In this document: in pieces, positions 25,748-34,800 of the stretch | Layout of the letters: each line of letters begins with the position of its first letter | Position numbering within the stretch: position 1 is the first letter of the stretch | NCBI RefSeq assembly: GCF_003952365.1 | Contig: NZ_CP034443.1 | Coordinates: forward strand, 6,317,001-6,381,000 | From: Mesorhizobium sp. M9A.F.Ca.ET.002.03.1.2 | GTDB taxonomy: Bacteria > Pseudomonadota > Alphaproteobacteria > Rhizobiales > Rhizobiaceae | Length of the DNA: 64,000 bases | Direction: 5' to 3' | Translations under genes and position numbers: made by a program | Notes under the pieces: model-generated | The model's database searches: none | What the model was told of the DNA's origin: nothing | What the model saw: the letters and a program-made list of their open reading frames with translations, nothing else

Positions 25748-27259
25748 ATGCCTCTTAGTTCGATGGCCATCGGAATCGATATTGGCGGCACCAATCTGCG
25801 CGCCGCCCGCATTTCCGGCACTGGCGAAATCCTGGACCGCATTTCCCAGAAGAGCGCGCCGGACCCGGAGCTCGTGCTATCGCGGATCGCCGAAATGGTG
25901 CGCCGGCTCGATTCTCCCGAAGTAGCAAGCATCGGCATCGGCGTCCCCGGACGCGTCGATGCGCGGCTTGGCGCGGTCTTGTCGGGAGGCTATGTCAACC
26001 TCGCCTCGATCTCCCTGGCGCAACGGCTGGAAAGCATGGCGGGCAAGCCCGTCGTGATCGACAATGACTGCAACATGGCACTGGTCGCCGAGATGACTGT
26101 CGGCGCCGCCAGAGGCCATCGAAACATCGTCATGTTCACCATCGGGACCGGCATTGGCGGTGCCGTGGCGCAGGAGCGGCGGATCGTCCGCGGCAAGGGG
26201 ACGGCGGGGCAGCTTGGCCATATCGCCGTCGACATATCAGGCGAGCCTTGTGTCTGCGGCCGGCGCGGCTGCGTTGAAACCACCAGCTCCGGCACGGCGC
26301 TTGGCCGCCATATCGCACGGGCGGGCCTCGGTCCGGATGTTTCGGTCGACCAGCTTTTTGCCCGGGATGCGGGCGGCGACACGCTGGCGCGCGGCATACT
26401 GGAAGCCTGGGCCAAGCCGCTGCGTGCGGCCATCGATACGGCCGTGGCCATGTTTGACCCCGATCTGGTGCTGCTCGGCGGCGGGCTTGGCCTGGCTGCC
26501 CACAGGGCGCTTGCCAGGGCCCCCGCCTTGGCTCCCTGGTACCAATGCCCGGTGGAACCGGCGCAACTCGGCGACGACGCCGGCGTCATCGGCGCCGGCC
26601 TGCAAGCGCTGGCGACAGTCACAGAAGCGTCACCAGTGTCTTTGCCATCCGTCCCGCCCGACCCCGGCCGGCGTGCCGTGCCGGGCGGGCGTGCCGTGGC
26701 TGGCCGGCGTGCCGTGCCCGGCCGGCGCGCCGTGCTCGTCAACGGCATCCCTGCCAGCGGCAAAAGCACGGTCTCGCGCGGCATTGCCGAGCGCATGGGA
26801 TGGCCATTGCTGGCGCTCGATACGATCAAGAACCCGTTCCTCGAAGTGCTCGGCGGCGGCGATCGTGAATTCAACCGCACACTCGGCCGCGCCAGTTACC
26901 AGGCCATCTGGTCGGTCGTCGGCGAAGCGCCAGCGGGCACCATTTTTGTCGTCGATGCCTGGTTCGGCTTCCAGCCACGCCAGGTGCTTGAGGATCACCT
27001 GCAAAGGGCCGGCGTCGAGCAAACCGCCGAAATCTGGTGTCATGCGCCCGGCGAGGTTCTGGCCGAGCGCTATCGCGCGCGGCTCGACCAGCGTCCTGCC
27101 GGCCATCCCGGAGCGGCCTATATCCCCGAGCTTATCGAACTGGCCCAGCGCGCCGAGCCGCTGCGACGCGGACCGCTATTCGACGTCGACACGACCAGAC
27201 CGGTCGCCTTCGATGCCATCACGCAATGGCTGCAGGCGACGGTTGCGGCTGACACATAG
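25748..27259 (+). CDS. ROK-family sugar kinase fused to a P-loop kinase-like domain
   Basis: A 503-residue two-domain protein. Residues 5-300 are a ROK kinase: AIGIDIGGTNLRAARIS (ATP), VVIDNDCNMALVAE (catalytic Asp), FTIGTGIGGAV, and the zinc motif CVCGRRGCVE near 177. Residues 330-503 are a P-loop domain with Walker A GIPASGKSTVSRG, FVVDAWFGF as a possible Walker B-like stretch and RYRARLDQRPAGHPG, resembling the AAA_33 gluconokinase/chloramphenicol-phosphotransferase group. The two are joined by four 6-residue repeats (GRRAVP type, residues 307-330). Beside a LacD-like aldolase, two successive phosphorylations would make a bisphosphate substrate; that is inference. Ordinary ROK kinases are about 300 residues. 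Confidence 0.82.
   Translation: MPLSSMAIGIDIGGTNLRAARISGTGEILDRISQKSAPDPELVLSRIAEMVRRLDSPEVASIGIGVPGRVDARLGAVLSGGYVNLASISLAQRLESMAGKPVVIDNDCNMALVAEMTVGAARGHRNIVMFTIGTGIGGAVAQERRIVRGKGTAGQLGHIAVDISGEPCVCGRRGCVETTSSGTALGRHIARAGLGPDVSVDQLFARDAGGDTLARGILEAWAKPLRAAIDTAVAMFDPDLVLLGGGLGLAAHRALARAPALAPWYQCPVEPAQLGDDAGVIGAGLQALATVTEASPVSLPSVPPDPGRRAVPGGRAVAGRRAVPGRRAVLVNGIPASGKSTVSRGIAERMGWPLLALDTIKNPFLEVLGGGDREFNRTLGRASYQAIWSVVGEAPAGTIFVVDAWFGFQPRQVLEDHLQRAGVEQTAEIWCHAPGEVLAERYRARLDQRPAGHPGAAYIPELIELAQRAEPLRRGPLFDVDTTRPVAFDAITQWLQATVAADT
26666..26737 (+). repeat. Four 18-bp tandem repeats encoding the kinase linker
   Basis: Four units of the type GGCCGGCGTGCCGTGCCG encode GRRAVP, GGRAVA, GRRAVP and GRRAVL. 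The units keep the frame, so slippage would change linker length without disrupting either kinase domain. Confidence 0.85.
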
Positions 27260-27304
27260 GCAGTGCGGCCGCCAAACAAATTCAGTGATTTAACGGAGAA
27301 CCGA

Positions 27305-27381
27305 TGGTACCGTTGGCTGGGATCGAACCAGCGACCTCCGGATCCACAATCCGGCGCTCTAACCATCTGAGCTACAACGGC
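27305..27381 (-). tRNA. tRNA-His (GTG)
   Basis: The minus strand folds as a full cloverleaf: acceptor GCCGTTG/CAACGGT, D arm GCTC...GAGC, anticodon stem CCGGA/TCCGG with loop TTGTGGA (anticodon GTG), T arm GCTGG-TTCGATC-CCAGC, and encoded CCA. The acceptor's first pair is G1-U72, the discriminator is A73, and the base before G1 is T, so the usual G-1 of histidine tRNAs is not encoded. This matches the special tRNA-His of a group of alphaproteobacteria. Confidence 0.95.
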
Positions 27382-27495
27382 ACGCTTGCCTGAGTGGGAC
27401 CGAGGGGAATGCTCATTCTCCGCGACCCGCTCTGTCGTCCGGCGATGCGTCCATACGGGCTATCGGAGTTTAATTCAAGGCTTTTGGCCGCGCAT

Positions 27496-27592
27496 GACCC
27501 CGAAAATCAGAATCGATTTTCGGAAAGGATCATGCGCAAATCCAAAGCTCTACAGCGTCCTTTGCGCGCCCAAGAGGACGCGGCGCTGTAGG
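27496..27592 (+). repeat. Dispersed rhizobial repeat (GCATGACCCCGAAAATC type), copy 2
   Basis: Runs GACCCCGAAAATCAGAATCG, ATTTTCGG, GGATCATGCGC, CTCTACAGCGTCC, TTTGCGCGCC and GCGGCGCTGTAGGC, the same block order as the minus strand of 12143-12245. It lies in the spacer between tRNA-His and the sRNA. Confidence 0.75.
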
Positions 27593-27634
27593 CAAAGATC
27601 GCTCCGGCGGCGGCGTCATCTTCGCCGGGCAAAG

Positions 27635-27752
27635 AAAAAGGCCGGCGGGAGGAGGTGCCGGCCTTTTCCTGTTACGAGCCAGCGGAGGAGGTGCTGGCTG
27701 GTCACCCCGGAGAGCAGAGGGAGGAGGTTCCACCCGCCGGGTATTCGCTTTG
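27635..27752 (-). ncRNA. Alpha-r14 family small RNA (NfeR1-like) with three anti-Shine-Dalgarno hairpins
   Basis: The minus strand folds into three successive hairpins, each with a CCUCCUCC loop: ACCCGG...CCGGGGT, GCCAGC-ACCTCCTCC-GCTGGC, and GGCCGGC-ACCTCCTCCC-GCCGGCC followed by TTTTT as the terminator. Three loops exposing the same anti-ribosome-binding-site sequence, the last in the terminator, is the hallmark of the alpha-r14 sRNA family, which includes NfeR1 of Sinorhizobium (osmoadaptation and nodulation efficiency). These RNAs pair with ribosome-binding sites, often of ABC transporter mRNAs. The 3' end is well supported; the 5' end is approximate. A GATATA-like -10 lies about 10 bp upstream. 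It is downstream of the phasin gene on the same strand. Confidence 0.85.
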
Positions 27753-27823
27753 ACGCTATATCTCACATAATCTTATTCGAAGAAATGCGACCTTTTGTTG
27801 CATCTTCGAAATATGCGCAAATA

Positions 27824-28282
27824 TTAGGCGGCTTTAATTTCCTTCATCGCCTTCTCGAAGGCGGTCTTGATCGGCTTGGAAACGTCCTCGGCCGCCTTGG
27901 AGGCGACGGTCTGGAAATCCTTTGCCTGCTCGACGGTCATCTCGACGCGCTTGCGCAGGAATGCGGTCTGCAACTCGACGGCTTCCGACAGCGACTTGGC
28001 GCCGATCAGGGCTTCGAGATGCGAAAAGCCGGCTTCGGTGTTGGCGCGCAGAGCAGCGATGGTCTTGAGCGACAGGTCGTTGGAAGCGGTCTTGACGGTC
28101 TCAAAGGTCGACTCCAGTGCCTTCTGGGTCTCCTCGGCGCCGGTCTTCAGCTTGGCGTAGGCTTCTTTCGACTGCTCGACGCCCTTTTCGGCGAAGACGC
28201 GAATCTGGTCGGTGGCCTTGGAAGCGTCGAAGCTCGGGAATTCAACGTTTTCGATCGTTTCGGCGGTCTTGGTCTTGGACAT
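27824..28282 (-). CDS. Phasin family protein
   Basis: A 152-residue phasin, a coat protein of polyhydroxyalkanoate granules. It is helical and amphipathic throughout, with the family pattern DQIRVFAEKGVEQSKEAYAKLKTGAEETQKALEST and later LEALIGAKSLSEAVELQTAFLRKRVEMTVEQAKDF. The ATG has AAGGATGG upstream. A perfect 12-bp inverted repeat lies about 80 bp upstream and may be the site of the PhaR/AniA repressor. Acetoacetyl-CoA synthetase, encoded 4 kb away, works in PHB breakdown. The sRNA gene lies just downstream, after a TTCGAAGA...TCTTCGAA stem. Confidence 0.9.
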   Translation of the reverse strand: MSKTKTAETIENVEFPSFDASKATDQIRVFAEKGVEQSKEAYAKLKTGAEETQKALESTFETVKTASNDLSLKTIAALRANTEAGFSHLEALIGAKSLSEAVELQTAFLRKRVEMTVEQAKDFQTVASKAAEDVSKPIKTAFEKAMKEIKAA

Positions 28283-28361
28283 TTTCCATCCTTTTCAGCG
28301 GCAGCGGCTTTGACGGAAAGCCGTCTCGTTCATGTATGATGGCAATATAAAGGCAAATTTT

Positions 28362-28391
28362 GTGCATTGCAACATCATTGTTGCAATGCAC
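28362..28391. promoter_or_regulatory. Perfect palindrome before the phasin gene, candidate PhaR operator
   Basis: GTGCATTGCAAC-ATCATT-GTTGCAATGCAC is a 12-bp perfect inverted repeat. It lies 80-109 bp before the phasin ATG and in the divergent region shared with the PdhS-like kinase. PhaR/AniA repressors of PHB genes bind TGC-rich symmetric sites near phasin genes, so this is a strong candidate. The repressor gene is not in the window. Confidence 0.6.
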
Positions 28392-28480
28392 CATAAATTC
28401 TTTCCCAGCGTTAACCACGAGCCCAGAGATTCCTGCTGATGCACGCTATGGCTTGTGGACCTTCGTTCCATCGACTTTTA

Positions 28481-28495
28481 TTAACAAAGTGTTAA
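28481..28495. promoter_or_regulatory. CtrA-binding site (TTAA-N7-TTAA) before the PdhS-like kinase
   Basis: TTAACAAAGTGTTAA exactly fits the CtrA consensus TTAA-N7-TTAA, followed by C. It lies 43 bp before the chosen kinase start. A CcrM-type GANTC site (GATTC at 28428) is 50 bp further upstream. Both are marks of cell-cycle-controlled promoters in alphaproteobacteria. Confidence 0.7.
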
Positions 28496-28537
28496 CTGCA
28501 AACTGCCGGCTCCGTGCCAAGAGGGTTCGCCAAGCGC

Positions 28538-31500
28538 ATGCCGTCCGAAAACTACTCTTTCCTCGACGTCGCCGTGCTCGACGAGGTCCGCCAGCGCTTT
28601 GCCGCCGGCGACGCGATCGCCCTTCTGTCGGCAGACCTCGAACAGGTGATCTGGGCCAACGGACCGGGGGCGGCGGTGTTCGGCTACCCCGACATCGAGG
28701 CCATCATTGGCGCCTCGACAGGGTTGCCGCTGATCGCCAGGCGCCAGATCATGGCGACAAGCGGTTTTCCACAGATCGGCCGCGACCGCGCCATCACGGT
28801 CCGGCTGGCGACCGGCCTGACCAGCCGAGCGGTTGGCTTTCTGGCCAGCGCGGTGACGATGCCGGACGGCGAAAACGCGATCATGCTGGCGGTGCCGGCG
28901 ACGCAGACCGGCTCGCGCAGCGCCGCAGAGATCGCCGCTCGGGCCATCAGCGGCTTTACCGAAGACAGTCATTTCATCGCCTTCGTCGACGCCAAGGGCA
29001 GCATCGAGGCCGCTTCGGATGGCTTTTCGGCGCTCGGCATCTTGCCCGAGACGCTGGCGGCGCTTGTGGCCGATGTGGCGAACGAGAGCGACCGTATCGT
29101 CAAGCGCCTCGTTCCAGGCGGCACCACTTCCTATCCGGCCGGCCTTGCCCGGCTGACGGATGAACGGCACCTGCTGGTGGTGATCGACGAGGATCAGCTT
29201 GACGCCGAAGCCTCTGCCGGCGAGCGCGGCGCGGAGACGCAAACCGGCACCAATACGGCAGCGGCGGATGCCGCAGTCCAGCCAGAAGCAGTTCAGGACA
29301 ACCTGCCGACAACGACAGTCGCGGAAATCGCCCCGGCGGCCGTCGAAGACATCTCCGCATCGGCGGAGCATGACATTTCCGACGCGGCCGAGGAGAGCCC
29401 CGAAGCAGCCGGCGGACCGCCCGCGCAGCATGACCATTGGTATTTCAGCCCCGACGAGGCGCCGGGCCGACCGTATGCGTCCAGGCAGACCGAGGCGCCG
29501 GCCGTATCGGATGCTTCGGCGGGAAATACCGTACAAGATGCCCCCAGGGGTGCCTCTCCGGCCGGACGCTCCATCCCGGCGATCGACCGAGCGGCTCCCC
29601 CCCTGCGTTTCGTCTGGCGCACCGACGCCGAGGGCAGGTTCAGCACCCTGTCGCCGGAATTCGCGGAGATCGTCGGCAAGCCTGCCGCCGATGTGATCGG
29701 CCGGCGCTTCAGGGACGTCGCCGCCACGTTCGGCCTCGACGCGTCCGGCGAGATCGCCGGCCTGCTCGACCGGCGCGACACCTGGTCCGGCCGCTCCGTG
29801 CTGTGGCCGGTGGCCGGCACCGATTTTAAGATACCCGTCGATCTGGCGGCGCTGCCCGTCTACGGCCGCAGCCGCGCCTTCGAAGGTTTTCGCGGATTCG
29901 GCGTTGCCCGCACCGGTGATGCGGTGGCCGATCCGGAAGCGATCGGGATGGCGCTTGTCCCCAATGGTGCGGCCGCCGCAGCCGTCGAGCCGGAGGTCAC
30001 GGAGACTGCGCCCGAAGCGTCTGAGGAAACTGACGATCCGTTCAAGGGCGAGGTGCCGGCGCTGACCATCGTGCCGAAGCCGGAACGGCGTTTTGCCGAC
30101 AAGGTGATCCGGCTGGCGGAGCACAGGCAGCCGGCAAACAACAAGGGGCTGTCGACGCTGGAACGCAGCGCATTCCGTGAGATCGGCGAGCGGCTCAAGA
30201 GGGACAATACAACCCCGGCCGAAAAGCCCGATGCCGAAAGGCCGGCAGAATCGACTGCGGCGGAACCGCCCGAAAGCGATGCCGAAGACGAGAAGGATGT
30301 CGCAAGGCTCGACGGCGAGCAGCCGAAATCAACGGTGCCCGACATCTCAGGCTCGCTGCTCGACTACGCCGACCGGGACGATGCGACCGACAACGGCGAC
30401 GGTGCGCCGGTTTCCGAGCCGGACAAGGCGGCGCAAGAGATCACCGAACCCACCGACACGGACAATCGATCGACCTCCGTCGAAGACGACGACTCGATGA
30501 CGGCCGCCGATTTCCGCGACGCGGAAGACAGCGAGGACTGGGCACGGTCCGATGACGATGAAACCCGTTCGTCAGCCGATGACATCGGCGATGCCGGTGA
30601 CGTGGAGCCAGCGCCCGTCGAGCGGCCGCGCCTGCAGGTGCCGCCACTCAAGCTCGAAGGGTTCGTGCCATCGGCTTTTTCGGCAGGAGACAACAACAAG
30701 GCTCCGGATATCTCTATCCTCGGCAAGCTGCCGGTGCCCCTGCTCATCCATTCCGGCGACGACCTCCACTACGCGAATGAGGAATTCCTCAGCCTGACCG
30801 GCTATGACACGCTCGACGATCTGGAGGATGCCGGTGGCCTCGGAGCGCTGTTTGCCGATCCTTACGACGACAGCGCTTCCGACGGAACCGATCACGCGTT
30901 GCGGCTGAAGGCGCGTGACGGCCAGGAGTTCCCGATCGAGGCCATTCTGCGCTCGGTTCCGTGGCGTGGCGGCAAGGCGCTGATGCTGGTCGTGCGCCGG
31001 TCCGGCGACGACGCACCAATTCCGCACGGTGCCGCCGACGACCAGATGCAGCCGGACATTTCCGAACTCAAGGCACGCATCGGCGAGATGCGCACCATCA
31101 TCGACACCGCGACCGATGGCGTCGTGCTGATCGGCCGTGACGGAACGATCCGCTCGATCAGCCGCCCGGCGGAAGCGCTGTTCGGTTTCGACAGTGACGA
31201 GGTGACCGGCAAACCCTTCGTCTCGCTGTTCGCGATCGAAAGCCAGCGCGCGGCGCGAGACTATCTCGACGGACTGTCCGAGCCCGGCGTGGCGAGCGTG
31301 CTCAATGACGGCCGCGAGGTGATCGGACGCGAGGCGCAGGGGCGGTTCATTCCGCTGTTCATGACCATCGGCAGCCTGCCCAACGACAGCGGGTTTTGCG
31401 CGGTGGTGCGCGACATCACCCAATGGAAGCGGGCCGAAGAGGATCTGACCCAGGCGCGCGCGGTGGCCGAGCGCGCGTCGTCGCAGAAGACCGACTTCCT

Positions 31501-32185
31501 CGCCCGCATTAGCCACGAGATCCGCACGCCGCTCAACGCCATCATCGGGTTTTCCGAGTTGATGGTCGACGAGAAATTCGGGCCGGTCGCCAATGACCGC
31601 TACCGTGACTATCTCCGCGACATTAACCGGTCGGGCAACCATGTGCTCGACCTGGTCAACGACCTGCTCGACATTTCGAAGATCGAGGCCGGCCAGCAGG
31701 AGATGGCCTATGAGGCGGTGTCGCTCAACGACACGCTGGCCGAGACGGTGGCGATGATGCAGCCGCAGGCCAACCGCGAACGTGTCATCATCCGCTCCAG
31801 CTTCGCCTCACGGCTGCCGGAAGTGGTGGCCGATCTGCGCAGCGTGCGCCAGATCGCGCTGAACATCCTGTCGAATGCCATCCGCTACACGCAGGCCGGC
31901 GGCCAGGTGATCGTATCGACAGCCTACGAAATCTCCGGCGACGTCGTGATGCGCGTGCGCGACACCGGCATCGGCATGAGCCAGTCCGAGATCGAACAGG
32001 CGCTCAAGCCGTTCAAGCAGATCAACGCGCTGAAGCGCGGGCGCGGCGACGGCACCGGCCTCGGGCTGCCGCTGACCAAGGCCATGGTCGAGGCGAACCG
32101 CGCCCGGTTCACCATCAACTCGACGCCCGGCGAGGGCACGCTGGTCGAAGTCGCTTTTCCATCGACCCGCGTGCTCGCTGAATAA
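28538..32185 (+). CDS. PdhS-like PAS-domain sensor histidine kinase
   Basis: A 1215-residue kinase of the PdhS/DivJ/PleC class, which controls the polarity regulator DivK in rhizobia and Brucella. It has no clear membrane segment. PAS-like domains lie near residues 350-440 (PLRFVWRTDAEGRFSTLSPEF), 725-810 (LLIHSGDDLHYANEEFLSLTGYD) and 850-960 (IIDTATDGVVLIGRDGTIRSIS). The HisKA box is ARISHEIRTPLNAIIGFSEL with His993, and the ATPase domain has LNILSNAIRY, RDTGIGMS and GDGTGLGLPL. Residues 200-320 and 450-720 are acidic, low-complexity linkers. A GTG eight codons upstream is another possible start. CtrA and CcrM sites upstream support a cell-cycle role. Confidence 0.85.
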   Translation: MPSENYSFLDVAVLDEVRQRFAAGDAIALLSADLEQVIWANGPGAAVFGYPDIEAIIGASTGLPLIARRQIMATSGFPQIGRDRAITVRLATGLTSRAVGFLASAVTMPDGENAIMLAVPATQTGSRSAAEIAARAISGFTEDSHFIAFVDAKGSIEAASDGFSALGILPETLAALVADVANESDRIVKRLVPGGTTSYPAGLARLTDERHLLVVIDEDQLDAEASAGERGAETQTGTNTAAADAAVQPEAVQDNLPTTTVAEIAPAAVEDISASAEHDISDAAEESPEAAGGPPAQHDHWYFSPDEAPGRPYASRQTEAPAVSDASAGNTVQDAPRGASPAGRSIPAIDRAAPPLRFVWRTDAEGRFSTLSPEFAEIVGKPAADVIGRRFRDVAATFGLDASGEIAGLLDRRDTWSGRSVLWPVAGTDFKIPVDLAALPVYGRSRAFEGFRGFGVARTGDAVADPEAIGMALVPNGAAAAAVEPEVTETAPEASEETDDPFKGEVPALTIVPKPERRFADKVIRLAEHRQPANNKGLSTLERSAFREIGERLKRDNTTPAEKPDAERPAESTAAEPPESDAEDEKDVARLDGEQPKSTVPDISGSLLDYADRDDATDNGDGAPVSEPDKAAQEITEPTDTDNRSTSVEDDDSMTAADFRDAEDSEDWARSDDDETRSSADDIGDAGDVEPAPVERPRLQVPPLKLEGFVPSAFSAGDNNKAPDISILGKLPVPLLIHSGDDLHYANEEFLSLTGYDTLDDLEDAGGLGALFADPYDDSASDGTDHALRLKARDGQEFPIEAILRSVPWRGGKALMLVVRRSGDDAPIPHGAADDQMQPDISELKARIGEMRTIIDTATDGVVLIGRDGTIRSISRPAEALFGFDSDEVTGKPFVSLFAIESQRAARDYLDGLSEPGVASVLNDGREVIGREAQGRFIPLFMTIGSLPNDSGFCAVVRDITQWKRAEEDLTQARAVAERASSQKTDFLARISHEIRTPLNAIIGFSELMVDEKFGPVANDRYRDYLRDINRSGNHVLDLVNDLLDISKIEAGQQEMAYEAVSLNDTLAETVAMMQPQANRERVIIRSSFASRLPEVVADLRSVRQIALNILSNAIRYTQAGGQVIVSTAYEISGDVVMRVRDTGIGMSQSEIEQALKPFKQINALKRGRGDGTGLGLPLTKAMVEANRARFTINSTPGEGTLVEVAFPSTRVLAE

Positions 32186-32189
32186 AGAA

Positions 32190-32211
32190 AAGGCGTCCAA
32201 CCGGACGCCTT
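32190..32211 (+). terminator. Hairpin after the PdhS-like kinase gene
   Basis: AAGGCGTCC-AACC-GGACGCCTT forms a perfect 9-bp stem starting 5 bp after the stop codon and is followed by an AT-rich stretch. It fits a terminator, although the U-run is interrupted. Confidence 0.6.
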
Positions 32212-32603
32212 GAATTATTAGGATTGCTGTCACAACGGGGGCTTGAGCGAATTCAGATCCTCGAATTCAGATCCTCTGGGGATTTCGAGGAACGGGATTT
32301 CTCCCTCAAGTTACGCACGACTATCGACGTCGGCCCTTAACAAAACCTTACCGGCGCGGCGGAAAATTTACCAATGTGTACCACTCGTGAAATCTAGGTA
32401 AATTCGAGCGAGATATTTTGTTAACCATGCTGAAGCGCCCCATCGCTTCGTCATCATGGGGCGGAGCAAGGAGCGGAGCGACGCAGCGCAGACCTTAGGG
32501 ATGACGAAGTTGAGGGGCTTCGGCCAATCTCGAACGTTTGCGTTGGTTCACTCAACGAAACCAAACAGGCCTGCAACCTGTCAAAGTCACTCACTTCGAG
32601 GAA
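32212..32603. other. Spacer between convergent kinase and aacS genes
   Basis: No gene is seen. It holds a direct repeat of GAATTCAGATCCTC near 32250-32278, an AT-richer stretch at 32320-32430 with TTAACAAAACCTTACC (a near CtrA site without a gene in position to use it) and the repeat at 32449-32515. Confidence 0.5.
32449..32515. repeat. RIME-like arm, second copy
   Basis: Reads CGTCATCATGGGGCGGAGCA, GGAGCGGAGCGACG, AGCGCAGACC and GGGATGACGAAGTTGAGG, matching the left arm at 14762 and the sequence following the right arm. Its own ends (CGTCATC...GATGACG) make it a single palindromic unit. Confidence 0.7.
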
Positions 32604-34589
<1,986 letters not shown>

Positions 34590-34800
34590 ATCGTTCCTCC
34601 TTAAAACGCGCCGCGTATGGCATCGCTTATGCATATCGCAGCGCAGCAGAGCAAGATTTTGTTCGGCCGACCCGACGCGGATGTGCGCAAATGCCATCGC
34701 GGAGCCATAAAGACTTGAAATGCGTCGGCCCTAAGTCGTAGTGACGACTGGGGTTACACCCGTCGGGCGATTTTGTCGGAATGGAAGCATACGGGGCGAC

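Noticed and set aside
32250..32278. Direct repeat of GAATTCAGATCCTC
   Set aside because: Only two short copies; a local duplication without other signs of function.
32337..32352. Possible CtrA site TTAACAAAACCTTACC
   Set aside because: The second half is TTAC, not TTAA, and no gene start lies downstream on the plus strand for more than 2 kb.
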